Source: Salibacter halophilus
GTDB taxonomy: Bacteria > Bacteroidota > Bacteroidia > Flavobacteriales_G > Salibacteraceae
Direction of reading: 5' to 3'
DNA length: 64,000 nt
NCBI RefSeq assembly: GCF_008806325.1
Contig: NZ_WACR01000002.1
Span: 62,001 to 126,000 of the forward strand
Every line of letters starts with the position of its first letter. The stretch's first letter is position 1. Below the pieces are notes generated by a model. It ran no database searches. It was not told the origin of the DNA and saw only the letters and a program-made list of their open reading frames with translations. Of the stretch, positions 51,862 through 60,735 are shown piece by piece. Position numbers and translations under genes: made by a program.

Positions 51862-53352
51862 ATGAAAATCACCTTTCTCTTGTTAATTACTTCAATCTTT
51901 TCCTTAGGAACAAATGCTCAATGGAATCAACTGGGAGCTGACATCAATGGTGAATCAATAGATGACTATTGTGGTAATGCAGTCTCTCTAAACCATCATG
52001 GTAACATTGCTGCAGTTGGATCATACGGTAACAATGATTCCGGCAATAATGCCGGCCAGGTGAGGATTTTTGAGTGGACCGGCAATACCTGGGTTCAGAG
52101 AGGACAGGATATTAATGGCGAGTCTATGGGTGATAGTTTTGGTACAGCTGTTGAAATCGATTCCGCTGGCAATACTATCGCAATAGGTGCTCCCGGAAAT
52201 GACGGAAATGGTGTCAACTCCGGTCACGTTCAGGTTTATGAATGGGATGGATCCTCATGGATTCAGAAAGGGATGAATATTGATGGTGAATATGCAGGTG
52301 ATGGCAGCGGCAATTCGCTATCAATCAGCAACAATGGAGATATTGTTGCGATAGGGGCTATTTCTAATGATGATAGTGGATCAACTGCAGGTCAGGTTAG
52401 AGTCTTCGAGTGGGACGGAACAAATTGGCAACAAAAAGGATCTGACATTGACGGTGAAAACGCTGGTGATTACTTCGGTTCGTCTGTTTCGTTGAGTGCA
52501 GATGGCAATTTATTTGTTGCCGGAGCAATCAATAATAGTGACATCGCTTTAAACTCAGGTCAGGTGAGAGTGTATGAATGGAATGGATCTGACTGGATGC
52601 AAAAAGGAACCGATTTAAACGGCTTATCCGTAAATGGTGGTTTTGGTTTTTCAGTTTCGATGAATAATCAGGGAAATACATTCGCTACCGGTATTATCAA
52701 TGGTGCCCCCTATGGACTTGTAAAAGTTTATGAATGGATTGGCAATGGCTGGTTACAAAAAGGTTCAAATATCCATGGACACTCAAATTCACAGGATTTT
52801 GGCTATTCCACTTCTTTGAGCTCTTCAGGAGATACAATTGCTATAAGTGATAATTATGACTATACAAACGGAAACGCTGCCGGTAAAGCAGAGGTTTACA
52901 AATGGGACGGATCAAGCTGGACACAACTGGGGCAAAGTGTTTATGGAGATACATTAAACAACCAGTTAGGACGATCAGTTTCATTGAGTAAAAATGCTAA
53001 ACGATTTGCTGTAGGTGCAATAGGAAATAGTGATATCGCTCAAAGTTCCGGACAAGTAAAGGTGTTTGAATATCAAGATCCAACAAATTATGAAGATTTA
53101 TCAAACACTTATGAAGACATTATTTCAATCTACCCAAATCCTACAAAAGGAATCTTTTCAGTAGATCTTAATGATCTTCAGAACCCTGTCACCTTAAGAT
53201 TATACAACATTACCGGCCAACTCCTACAGGAAAAACAGTACCACAAAACAAATCACATCAATCACGAAATCCATGAGTCTCCCGGAGTTTACTTTGTTGA
53301 AATTTCAGATGGAAAGGGTAATAAGTCGGTTTTTAAATTAGTTAAAGAGTAA
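51862..53352 (+). CDS. Secreted beta-propeller protein with T9SS type A sorting domain
   Basis: 496 residues. Signal peptide (KITFLLLITSIFSLGTNA), then seven repeats of about 56 residues: WxQxGxDINGExxGDxFGxSVSLSxDGNxxAxGAxxNxxxxxxxGxVRVYEWxG in outline. Visible copies include AGQVRIFEWTGNTWVQRG, SGHVQVYEWDGSSWIQKG and AGQVRVFEWDGTNWQQKG. Seven blades suggest a beta-propeller of the FG-GAP/integrin-alpha-like type. The C-terminus (ISIYPNPTKGIFSVDL to GNKSVFKLVKE) is a type A T9SS sorting domain. Surface-exposed or released, binding partner unknown. Two near matches (GGATCTGAC followed by A or T) to the dispersed element occur but no exact copy. Confidence 0.88.
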   Translation: MKITFLLLITSIFSLGTNAQWNQLGADINGESIDDYCGNAVSLNHHGNIAAVGSYGNNDSGNNAGQVRIFEWTGNTWVQRGQDINGESMGDSFGTAVEIDSAGNTIAIGAPGNDGNGVNSGHVQVYEWDGSSWIQKGMNIDGEYAGDGSGNSLSISNNGDIVAIGAISNDDSGSTAGQVRVFEWDGTNWQQKGSDIDGENAGDYFGSSVSLSADGNLFVAGAINNSDIALNSGQVRVYEWNGSDWMQKGTDLNGLSVNGGFGFSVSMNNQGNTFATGIINGAPYGLVKVYEWIGNGWLQKGSNIHGHSNSQDFGYSTSLSSSGDTIAISDNYDYTNGNAAGKAEVYKWDGSSWTQLGQSVYGDTLNNQLGRSVSLSKNAKRFAVGAIGNSDIAQSSGQVKVFEYQDPTNYEDLSNTYEDIISIYPNPTKGIFSVDLNDLQNPVTLRLYNITGQLLQEKQYHKTNHINHEIHESPGVYFVEISDGKGNKSVFKLVKE

Positions 53353-53496
53353 TGAAAACTGATAGTAAGGTGATTTAATAGATTAGACGATTTTCATGGA
53401 GAAGTTTTATTCCATTCAAATAACTGAAAGCTTCAAAGAACAACTTTCTGCACGAAATATTACCAGCACCTCTCTCTTCTTCTTATTTTCGCCCTC

Positions 53497-55092
53497 ATGG
53501 CAAAAAAGAAGTATTTCGATTTTCACACACCGGTTTTTGTACCCTCGGCTCTGATCATTATACTGTTCGTTTCCATCACATTATACGTGGGCGAGCCTAT
53601 TGAAAAACTCTTTGACGAGTGGCAAATGGCATTGTATGACAACGTAGGCTGGTTCTTCGTTATCGTGATGAACACAATGGTCATAATGGCGCTGGTCATA
53701 GCTCTTGGAAAACTCGGGAAAATTAGGCTGGGCGGACCAACAGCCACACCGGAGTTCTCCAATTTCTCGTGGTATTCGATGCTCTTTTCTGCCGGAATGG
53801 GAATCGGATTGGTATATTTTGGAGTTGCCGAGCCCATCCAACACACCATCGCGCCACCAAAGCCGGTCGGTTCTCAAGTGAAAGCCGCTGAACAAGCCTT
53901 TCAGTTCACATTCCTCCACTACGGAGTACACCCGTGGGGCGTTTACGGAATGGTTGCGCTCTCACTCGCCTTCTTTACTTTCAACAGAAAACTTCCGTTA
54001 TCGGTCAGATCACTTTTTGCTCCCATACTCAAACGCAAAATTTACGGTCCAATTGGTGATGTTGTGGATATCCTCGCAGTTATCGCCTGTATATTCGGAC
54101 TCGCAACAACGCTCGGATTTGGAGCGCAACAGCTCAGTTCAGGAATGCACTTCCTCTTTGGAACGGAGGACACGGTCAGAGCCCAGGTAATCATCATTAC
54201 GCTCGTTACGCTAGCTGCTACTACATCGGTAATACTTGGGCTAGACAAAGGAGTGCGGGTTCTGAGTGAAGCCAATATTCGTATATCGGTGATCTTCCTT
54301 TTTGGTATGCTCATCCTCGGCCCAACCGTTTACCTGCTCGATTCATTCATCGAGAATGTGGGACTCTACTTTCAAAACTTGCTTGAAATAAGCTCTTACA
54401 CTGAGGTTTACAGTGAAACCGCCTGGCAAAATAACTGGACTATTTTCTACTGGGCCTGGTGGATCGCATGGAGTCCGTTCGTGGGAATTTTCATCGCCAG
54501 GGTCTCTAAAGGTAGAACCGTTCGCGAGTTCCTCGTAAGTGTTGTGCTATTGCCTACAGCGTTTTCGTTCTTTTGGTTTAGCGTTTTTGGTTCATCAGCC
54601 ATTTATTTGGAGCTCAACGGACTAGCTCCAATAGGCGAAGCAGTTGATGAAAATATTTCCACAGCTCTTTTCGATATGCTCGGTCACTATCCACTCAGCA
54701 AACTCATGAGTTTTGTTGGTGTTCTACTGATCATCGGGTTCTTTGTAACGAGTTCTGACAGTGGTTCACTTGTCATCGACTCCATCACATCTGGCGGTAA
54801 ACTAGACGCTCCTGTTGGACAACGCATTTTTTGGGCGCTCGCTGAAGGTGCTCTGGCTGCTACTTTGTTGATAGGTGGCGGACTCGTCACGCTGCAAACA
54901 GCCGTAATGCTCGCTTCCCTCCCATTTGCCATGCTCTTGTTGATAATGGGTTACTCACTTGTTGTAGGACTGCGGAGAGAGCAACGCAAAAACATGCGCA
55001 TGAAAATTAGAAGGTTACAGCGCAGAGGAATGGCAACGTGGGAATACAACTACAGAGAAATCATTGAGGAAAACGAAGATGATGACGATTGA
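53497..55092 (+). CDS. BCCT family transporter (betaine/carnitine/choline type)
   Basis: 531 residues with twelve predicted helices. The glycine-rich helix is SAGMGIGLVYFGVAEPIQH, and the family signature is WTIFYWAWWIAWSPFVGIFIARVSKGRTVREF, given here as WTIFYWAWWIAWSPFVG and RVSKGRTVREF. The aromatic-box tryptophans in the signature bind quaternary ammonium compounds. VTSSDSGSLVID follows. The GMG(I)G motif matches sodium-coupled betaine carriers rather than the GMN antiporter type (CaiT), so uptake of an osmoprotectant with Na+ or H+ is likely, fitting a marine habitat. A short, charged C-terminal tail (REIIEENEDDDD) may sense osmolality. Dispersed element at 54174-54183. Confidence 0.94.
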   Translation: MAKKKYFDFHTPVFVPSALIIILFVSITLYVGEPIEKLFDEWQMALYDNVGWFFVIVMNTMVIMALVIALGKLGKIRLGGPTATPEFSNFSWYSMLFSAGMGIGLVYFGVAEPIQHTIAPPKPVGSQVKAAEQAFQFTFLHYGVHPWGVYGMVALSLAFFTFNRKLPLSVRSLFAPILKRKIYGPIGDVVDILAVIACIFGLATTLGFGAQQLSSGMHFLFGTEDTVRAQVIIITLVTLAATTSVILGLDKGVRVLSEANIRISVIFLFGMLILGPTVYLLDSFIENVGLYFQNLLEISSYTEVYSETAWQNNWTIFYWAWWIAWSPFVGIFIARVSKGRTVREFLVSVVLLPTAFSFFWFSVFGSSAIYLELNGLAPIGEAVDENISTALFDMLGHYPLSKLMSFVGVLLIIGFFVTSSDSGSLVIDSITSGGKLDAPVGQRIFWALAEGALAATLLIGGGLVTLQTAVMLASLPFAMLLLIMGYSLVVGLRREQRKNMRMKIRRLQRRGMATWEYNYREIIEENEDDDD

Positions 55093-55167
55093 AATCCTGC
55101 TCCTGACATTTGGGACATGTATTTCTAATCATTAAACGTTAAACTTTAAACATTAACCCCACACTGT

Positions 55168-55193
55168 TACTTTCGTCACACAATTAGTTGTGT
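55168..55193 (+). promoter_or_regulatory. Promoter-like box and palindrome before the methyltransferase gene
   Basis: TACTTTCG at 55168-55175 resembles TAnnTTTG. ACACAA-TTAG-TTGTGT, a perfect 6-bp inverted repeat, lies at 55178-55193, over the expected transcription start, where it could act as an operator or a 5' hairpin. Confidence 0.4.
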
Positions 55194-55214
55194 AAACATA
55201 TTTCCTTTGCAGGC

Positions 55215-55811
55215 ATGAAATCAGATTTTTGGAACGAGATGTACAAAGACGAGTCGTACCGTTATGGCGAGTCGCCCAATGAATTTTTAGAAGAGCAACT
55301 GGCTGTTTTGAAACCCGGCAAAATCCTTCTCCCTGCCGATGGTGAAGGCAGAAACGCAGTATTTGCAGCAAGTGAAGGTTGGCAGGCTACAGCCGTTGAC
55401 TTTAGTGAACGTGCACTGCAAAAAGCGACTGAGCTCGCCAATCGTAAAAACGTTGAGATCGATACCATTCACGGTGATCTGACCGAAATTCAAATTCCCG
55501 AAGAAGAATACGATGCTATTGCCCTTATTTATGCGCATTTTCCACCATCGGTCAGAGCCGAGATTCACCGCAAGCTCTCGCGTGCATTGAAACCAGGTGG
55601 TAAACTCATACTCGAGGCTTTTACACCAGATCAATTGCGGTTTACTTCGGGCGGACCTAAAGATCCGTCAATGCTCTACACCCGTGAGATGCTAGAAGAA
55701 GACTTTGGTGAACTGGAGGGAATCAATATTTACGAGGAAGCTACCGAGTTAAATGAAGGCCCAGGTCACAGTGGAGAAGCTCGAGTAATCAGATTGCTGG
55801 GCAGTAAGTGA
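55215..55811 (+). CDS. Class I SAM-dependent methyltransferase
   Basis: 198 residues from ATG 55215 (MKSDFWNEMYKDESYRYGES); a TTG at 55188 was rejected. The SAM-binding core has KILLPADGEGRNAVFAASEG (motif I variant), VDFSERALQKA (motif II) and YDAIALIYAHFPP. This resembles small methyltransferases related to thiopurine/tellurite-type enzymes that begin with W...Y...YG..PN.FL. The substrate is unknown. It is a single gene. The dispersed element lies at 55550-55559 (read as SVRAE) and a one-mismatch copy at 55475-55484. Confidence 0.88.
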   Translation: MKSDFWNEMYKDESYRYGESPNEFLEEQLAVLKPGKILLPADGEGRNAVFAASEGWQATAVDFSERALQKATELANRKNVEIDTIHGDLTEIQIPEEEYDAIALIYAHFPPSVRAEIHRKLSRALKPGGKLILEAFTPDQLRFTSGGPKDPSMLYTREMLEEDFGELEGINIYEEATELNEGPGHSGEARVIRLLGSK

Positions 55812-56016
55812 GTTGATTAATTTGCTTAGCAACAGGGTTCTTAGCCGTATAAATTAGGCTCATTCACATTTTCACACAAAAAAAACACAACGAACTGTTT
55901 TCCAACAACAAAACCGTTTAAACACGTTTCCTTACGGACTCATTCGTTTCGTATTCGGAAAGTTTTAGGGTATCGCCACAAATTTGTGATCAACAAACTT
56001 TTAAAAACTTACAATT

Positions 56017-56361
56017 ATGAACGGAATGGTTAATAAAGTACAGTTGATCGGGAACCTGGGTGCTGATCCAGAAATCAAGGAATTTGAAAAAGATCGCAAG
56101 ATGGCGCGCATGAGCATAGCCACAAATGAGCATTACCGCAACGGAAACAATGAAAAGGTAACAAACACAACATGGCACAATGTTGTAGCCTGGGGAAGTT
56201 TGGCAAACATTGCTGAGAAATACATCAAAAAAGGAAGTGAAGTAGTTATTGAAGGAAAACTCAACAACCGTTCCTGGGAAGATAAAGACGGCAATAAACG
56301 CTATGCTACTGAAGTTGTGGCAAATGAGGTTTTACTGTTAGACAAAAAGAAAGATCAATAA
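56017..56361 (+). CDS. ssb: Short single-stranded DNA-binding protein (SSB paralogue without acidic tail)
   Basis: 114 residues comprising only the OB fold: MVNKVQLIGNLGADPEIKEF, MARMSIATNEHYRNG, TTWHNVVAWGSLANIAEKYI and GSEVVIEGKLNNRSWEDKDG. The usual C-terminal linker and acidic DDDIPF tip of housekeeping SSB, through which repair proteins dock, is missing; the chain ends LLLDKKKDQ. A full-length SSB is expected elsewhere in the genome. Short paralogues of this kind are common in Bacteroidetes, and in Bacillus a short SsbB works in transformation. The ATG at 56017 was chosen; an ATG three codons later is also possible. Confidence 0.93.
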   Translation: MNGMVNKVQLIGNLGADPEIKEFEKDRKMARMSIATNEHYRNGNNEKVTNTTWHNVVAWGSLANIAEKYIKKGSEVVIEGKLNNRSWEDKDGNKRYATEVVANEVLLLDKKKDQ

Positions 56362-56522
56362 AGATCTCTCAATCCCTCCAAAGTAACCCTTCGGAATTCA
56401 TTTTTCGAGGAGTTTTATTTTTTACAATGATTGGGAAATCAAAACTTGTTTAGATATTTTTTGATTTGATCGATTATATTTGAAAAATAGAAACAATCGA
56501 ACATTTAAAATCTAACCTATTT

Positions 56523-57053
56523 ATGAATACTACCTTAAAAATAGGTGTCTTTTTTCTGGCATTTATTATACTGTTTTCAAGTTGCGCAAGTACTACACTT
56601 ATTAAATCAGAACCCAGCGGAGCTAAACTCTACCTCGATGATATGCCGGTTGGCACAACACCTTACGAACACAGCGACACAAGAATCGCTGGCAGTTGTA
56701 CATCTGTTCGGATAGAGAAAGAAGGATACAAAACTTTGAACACGAGATTTTGCCGTGATGAAGAAGCCAATCCGGGTCCGCTCATTGCCGGATTCTTTTT
56801 TCTGATACCTGCTCTTTGGGGATTGAAATATAAATCTATTCATGCTTACGAGCTAGAACCCATCACAGAAGAGAAAGAGAAAAAAGAAGTCGATGAAGCT
56901 CCTGAGGAACCTAAATCAAGCGAAGAACCGACTGAAAAACAATCAAAGTCAAAAGCTGACAGATTGAGAGAGTTAAAGGAGTTATTAGATGAAGGAATTC
57001 TAACAGAAGAAGAATTTAAAAGAGAAAAAGAAAAAATACTCAATGAAAAATAA
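56523..57053 (+). CDS. PEGA-domain lipoprotein with C-terminal SHOCT domain
   Basis: 176 residues. A lipoprotein signal (IGVFFLAFIILFSSC) is followed by a PEGA domain (STTLIKSEPSGAKLYLDDMP, GTTPYEHSD, VRIEKEGYKTL), a hydrophobic segment (GPLIAGFFFLIPALWGL) and a Glu/Lys-rich linker. The last 30 residues (RLRELKELLDEGILTEEEFK and the following basic stretch) are a SHOCT short C-terminal domain. PEGA domains occur in surface proteins and SHOCT domains usually oligomerise or sit near membranes. Function unknown. A -7-like TATATTTG is at 56475-56482. Confidence 0.86.
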   Translation: MNTTLKIGVFFLAFIILFSSCASTTLIKSEPSGAKLYLDDMPVGTTPYEHSDTRIAGSCTSVRIEKEGYKTLNTRFCRDEEANPGPLIAGFFFLIPALWGLKYKSIHAYELEPITEEKEKKEVDEAPEEPKSSEEPTEKQSKSKADRLRELKELLDEGILTEEEFKREKEKILNEK

Positions 57054-57149
57054 AATTTGCATCGCAATTAATGGCAAATAGCTTCAAATATTCTCAGATA
57101 ATAAATGCTACTGAGCAAGTTCTCGACTAAAAATTATTGAAACAAGAAA

Positions 57150-58250
57150 ATGAAGACTGTTGCATACTTGCTCATTTTAGTACACTCAGTGATCCATTTT
57201 ATGGGATTCTTCAAGGCTTTTAACTTTTTGGAATTCAAGGCTATAACTCAGCCTATCTCTAAAACAAGCGGAATCTTTTGGCTCACTTGTTCGGTATTGT
57301 TTGTTATTTCTCTGATCCTGTTTGAACTCCAGTTCAAATACTGGTGGATTTTTATTCTGCTTGCTATTATAACTTCCCAGGTTCTGATTATTTCTGTATG
57401 GCAGGATGCAAAATTTGGAACAATACTGAATGTCATTATTTTCATTTTTGGGCTACTCGCTTTTTCTGACCAACAATTCACTGATATGGTGAGGAGTGAA
57501 AGGGCTAGCATGCTATCAGGATCTGACCAAAAAGCTAAACAAAACCCGATATCAACACTACCCGAGCCTGTTCAAAAATTGCTCGAGAAAACCGGAGTGG
57601 ATAGCTCTACTGAAATTCAAACGGTTTACCTCACACAATCGGCTCAGATTAAAATGAAGCCTGAGCAGGATGATTGGTACAGCGCCACAGCAGATCAATA
57701 TTACGTCAGCTATCCTCCTTCCTTTCACTGGTCTATTGAGATGAAGATGAATCCGGTTATGCCTGTTCGCGGAAGAGATAAATTTGAAAACGGAAAAGGA
57801 GAAATGCAGATTAAGCTTTTTTCTGCAATACCGGTTGTCAACGTTCAGGACAACTCAAAAGTAGATGAGGCAACGCTTCAACGATTCCTGGCAGAAATTT
57901 CCTGGTTTCCATCTGCAGCGAGAAATGAGTACATCAACTGGGAAAAACTGGATGATCGCAGTGCACGAGCTACCATGACCTACAATGGCACTACCGGAAC
58001 AGGAACTTTCCACTTTGACAATGAAGGGAATTTTGAAAAATTCACTGCAATGCGCTACTACGAGTCTGGCGAAAATGCGGAAAAGAAACGATGGACTGTA
58101 AAAGCTTTAGCCCACAAAGAGTTCAATGGGTTCATCCTTCCCTATATACTCGAAGCCAGCTGGTTACTAGATGATGATGAATGGACATGGTTGAAGTTGG
58201 ATATTGATCATTTGGAGTACAACGTGAAATCAAACAAAAAGCATAAATAA
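57150..58250 (+). CDS. DUF6544-like membrane protein
   Basis: 366 residues. The N-terminal 105 residues contain four membrane spans (starting AYLLILVHSVIHFMGFF and including GIFWLTCSVLFVISLILF and WWIFILLAIITSQVLIISVW). After a linker the soluble part reads LPEPVQKLLEKTGV, QSAQIKMKPEQDDWYSATA, FHWSIEMKMNPVMPVRGRDK, MQIKLFSAIPVVNVQDNS and QRFLAEISWFPSAARNEYI, the pattern of the DUF6544 family (name from memory, moderately sure). Function unknown. Dispersed element at 57519-57528 (GSDQK). Confidence 0.75.
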   Translation: MKTVAYLLILVHSVIHFMGFFKAFNFLEFKAITQPISKTSGIFWLTCSVLFVISLILFELQFKYWWIFILLAIITSQVLIISVWQDAKFGTILNVIIFIFGLLAFSDQQFTDMVRSERASMLSGSDQKAKQNPISTLPEPVQKLLEKTGVDSSTEIQTVYLTQSAQIKMKPEQDDWYSATADQYYVSYPPSFHWSIEMKMNPVMPVRGRDKFENGKGEMQIKLFSAIPVVNVQDNSKVDEATLQRFLAEISWFPSAARNEYINWEKLDDRSARATMTYNGTTGTGTFHFDNEGNFEKFTAMRYYESGENAEKKRWTVKALAHKEFNGFILPYILEASWLLDDDEWTWLKLDIDHLEYNVKSNKKHK

Positions 58251-58282
58251 TTGCATCTGTTTTTTTAAAATCTTTAGATTTG
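58251..58282 (+). promoter_or_regulatory. Promoter of the T9SS gene at 58345
   Basis: TTG at 58251-58253, a 21-bp spacer and TAGATTTG at 58275-58282 fit the Bacteroidetes promoter consensus; the ATG is 62 bp downstream. Confidence 0.5.
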
Positions 58283-58344
58283 AGAGTATAAGATATACAG
58301 TTGTGATTCTAATAGTTTTACAACCAAACTTAATATGAAATTAT

Positions 58345-59256
58345 ATGAACCGAACACTACTTACCATATTTTTGATTATTACAACTTGTTCATTTTACGC
58401 TCAGGATTTTGCGCCAATTGGTGCTGAATGGTACTACGGTGAAGGATATGCCTTCAGTGGCGACAAAAACTACATTAAGTTTACAGTAGTAAAGGATACT
58501 GTTATAAATGGAAGGAGTTGTAGGAAAATAACTAAAAGACACAAAGTTGAATGTAATTTGAGAGATTTTACCGAGTATATGTACTCCTCAAATGACTCTG
58601 TTTTCTATTACGACACAACCTTTAATAACTTTCAAACTCTTTACGTTTTCGATGCACAGCCTTCAGATAGCTGGGTTCTCGAATACACAGACGAAGATGA
58701 CGAACTCGATTCATTGATTACTACTGTTGACTCTGTTTCAAATATTCAAATTAATGGTCAGAGCCTTAGACGTCTTCACGTAACCTATGAGAAAATTGAT
58801 GAGAACAGGAATCGAACACATTCATCAACAATAATTGAGAAAATAGGTGATGTGAAATACATGTTTAATTGGAATCCTATGAGTCACATTATCTGTGACA
58901 TGAACTCATCAGAAGGTTTGAGGTGCTACGAAGATGGTGATTTGGGTCTTTATTCAACAGGTCTTGCAGACTCATGTGACCTTGTTTACGACTGGTCTGG
59001 AATTGATGAAGTGAACTCATCAATTCAAATTGATGTATTCCCAAACCCAGCTGAAACGTATGTCTCAATAAGTATTTCAGACTTTAATGAATTCAATATT
59101 TCTTTGTTCGATCTTAATGGAAGACTGATCAAATCAAAGAATGTTGATGGTTCTGACCAAAAGTTAAAACTATCATCAATTCATAAAGGCGTTTATTTCA
59201 TTCAGATAAAGAGAGACAATCAAGTATTAGGATATCAAAAACTAGTGAAACAGTAA
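58345..59256 (+). CDS. Secreted protein with T9SS type A sorting domain
   Basis: 303 residues. Signal peptide (TLLTIFLIITTCSFYA) followed by a domain of about 200 residues starting FAPIGAEWYYGEGYAFSGDK and containing YIKFTVVKDTVINGRSCRKI; this opening is typical of many Bacteroidetes secreted proteins of unknown function. The C-terminal 75 residues (IDVFPNPAETYVSISISD, FDLNGRLIKSKNVDG, KGVYFIQIKRDNQVL, GYQKLVKQ) are a type A T9SS sorting domain. Two dispersed elements lie at 58756-58765 and 59149-59158, the second inside the sorting domain (read as GSDQK). Confidence 0.86.
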   Translation: MNRTLLTIFLIITTCSFYAQDFAPIGAEWYYGEGYAFSGDKNYIKFTVVKDTVINGRSCRKITKRHKVECNLRDFTEYMYSSNDSVFYYDTTFNNFQTLYVFDAQPSDSWVLEYTDEDDELDSLITTVDSVSNIQINGQSLRRLHVTYEKIDENRNRTHSSTIIEKIGDVKYMFNWNPMSHIICDMNSSEGLRCYEDGDLGLYSTGLADSCDLVYDWSGIDEVNSSIQIDVFPNPAETYVSISISDFNEFNISLFDLNGRLIKSKNVDGSDQKLKLSSIHKGVYFIQIKRDNQVLGYQKLVKQ

Positions 59257-59292
59257 ATTTTATAAATTAAAAACTATCAACTTAAAATCCTT

Positions 59293-59300
59293 TAGCTTTG
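59293..59300 (+). promoter_or_regulatory. Possible -7 element for the NYN-LOTUS gene
   Basis: TAGCTTTG at 59293-59300 matches TAnnTTTG, 78 bp before the start codon. No TTG at -33 spacing was seen. Confidence 0.35.
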
Positions 59301-59378
59301 AAAAATCAGTAACTGATTGAAGTCTGTCTTGAATTTAGAACTTCTCTGCATTAACGTCAATTAGGATAAAACACAATT

Positions 59379-60125
59379 ATGAAAGATCAAAAACTCGCAG
59401 TATTAATTGACGCAGATAATGTCCCATATGCCAACATCAAGGAAATGCTGGACGAAATAGCACGGTATGGTAGTCCAATCATCAAACGCATCTATGCAGA
59501 CTGGACAAAGCCGCATGTCTCAGGTTGGAAAAAAGTCCTTCTGGAAAATGCCATCACACCGGTTCAGCAGTACAGTTACACAACCGGAAAAAACTCCAGT
59601 GACAGCGCACTAATTATCGATGCGATGGACCTCCTCTACTCTGAAAAAGTAGACGGCTTTTGCATTGTATCGAGCGACAGCGACTTCACAAGACTCGCAA
59701 CCCGGCTCAGAGAAGCAGCTATGCTCGTCATAGGAATTGGCGAAAAGAAAACGCCAAAACCATTCATAACAGCGTGTGACAAGTTCATCTACATCGAAAT
59801 TCTGAAAAAAGAACAAGAGTCAGAACCATCAGAAAAATCGACTAAACAAAAGAAAAGCAAGTCCGGATCTTCATCGGTGAGCAAAGTAGACCGTAAACTC
59901 GTGAAACTCATCAAGCAGAGTATTGATGAAATATCAGATGACAGCGGCTGGGCCTTTTTGGGCTCTCTGGGTAGTTTTATTCTCAAGAAAAAACCCGATT
60001 TCGATCCGCGTAACTACGGCTTCCAAAAGCTGTATCCGTTGATCAAAAGCACCGGAGAATTTGAAATCCAGGAACAGGAAACCGGAAGAAATAACATCAG
60101 GCATATTTATTTGAAGAATAAGTAG
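59379..60125 (+). CDS. NYN domain (LabA/DUF88-like) protein with OST-HTH/LOTUS domain
   Basis: 248 residues. The N-terminal NYN/PIN-like nuclease domain has conserved acidic residues: LAVLIDADNVPY, YADWTKPHVSGWK, SDSALIIDAMDLLYS and GFCIVSSDSDFTRLATRLRE. These Asp residues form the expected metal site, so RNase activity is likely. After a Lys/Ser-rich linker, residues about 168-246 form an OST-HTH/LOTUS domain (LVKLIKQSIDEI, GWAFLGSLGSFILKKKPDFD, NYGFQKLYPLIK), thought to bind RNA. Cytoplasmic, single gene. The biological target is unknown; similar proteins occur widely in bacteria. Confidence 0.92.
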   Translation: MKDQKLAVLIDADNVPYANIKEMLDEIARYGSPIIKRIYADWTKPHVSGWKKVLLENAITPVQQYSYTTGKNSSDSALIIDAMDLLYSEKVDGFCIVSSDSDFTRLATRLREAAMLVIGIGEKKTPKPFITACDKFIYIEILKKEQESEPSEKSTKQKKSKSGSSSVSKVDRKLVKLIKQSIDEISDDSGWAFLGSLGSFILKKKPDFDPRNYGFQKLYPLIKSTGEFEIQEQETGRNNIRHIYLKNK

Positions 60126-60164
60126 TTGTATTAATAGGTTACTTCTCTACTCCATAATTATAGA

Positions 60165-60644
60165 ATGGTAATACAAGATGATAGAATAACAATCAATCAC
60201 AGAAAAACTCCTCTCCTAATCAGAACCGTACTTATTTCCCTTGTTGTTACATGCGGTCTAATTCCTCTCCTTGCTACTATCCTGGCTCTTTCAATAGGAA
60301 AAGAACTTCATATTGGCATATTTGCTTCTTACATGATATTCTGGTCACTTGGAGCATTTATGACCAGAATAGTACTTTGGAATATTTATGGTAAAGAGCT
60401 CATTTACCTCGAAAAAGAGATTATCAGATACGAACCGAATTACAAATATTTCAAAGGTGCCGGGTCAGAATTAAAAGCTGAATCCATCAACGTTGAAATC
60501 ATTCATAATGATCCAGAAAAAAAACGGTTGGGTCATCTTAGAATTCAGAATGGATCTGACCAAATTGAAACGGTTTTACAATCTGATACAAATCAATTAC
60601 TCAAGGTAAAAGAACTTATTGAGAGTAAATATCACCGTCAATAG
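60165..60644 (+). CDS. Small membrane protein with two helices and a PH-like tail
   Basis: 159 residues. After 18 residues come two predicted spans (TVLISLVVTCGLIPLLATIL and FASYMIFWSLGAFMTRIVLW). The remaining 80 residues are strand-rich (KELIYLEKEIIRYEPNYKYF, ESINVEIIHNDPEKKRLGHL, QIETVLQSDTNQLLKVKELI) and look like a bacterial PH-like domain, though this is inference. Unrecognised family. Dispersed element at 60552-60561. Confidence 0.65.
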   Translation: MVIQDDRITINHRKTPLLIRTVLISLVVTCGLIPLLATILALSIGKELHIGIFASYMIFWSLGAFMTRIVLWNIYGKELIYLEKEIIRYEPNYKYFKGAGSELKAESINVEIIHNDPEKKRLGHLRIQNGSDQIETVLQSDTNQLLKVKELIESKYHRQ

Positions 60645-60735
60645 GTCTAGCTACTGGACAGGTTTATCAATATTTATTACATTAGCAAGAATCAGTTAAA
60701 ACCTGCCTGATCAGTTTGAATCAAAAAACACTGCT

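Noticed and set aside
8066-59827. One-mismatch relatives of the 10-mer (for example 8066, 8207, 9386, 14845, 38566, 39098, 47467, 52438, 52585, 54003, 55475)
   Set aside because: About 13 one-mismatch copies are expected by chance, so those I saw are not evidence on their own.
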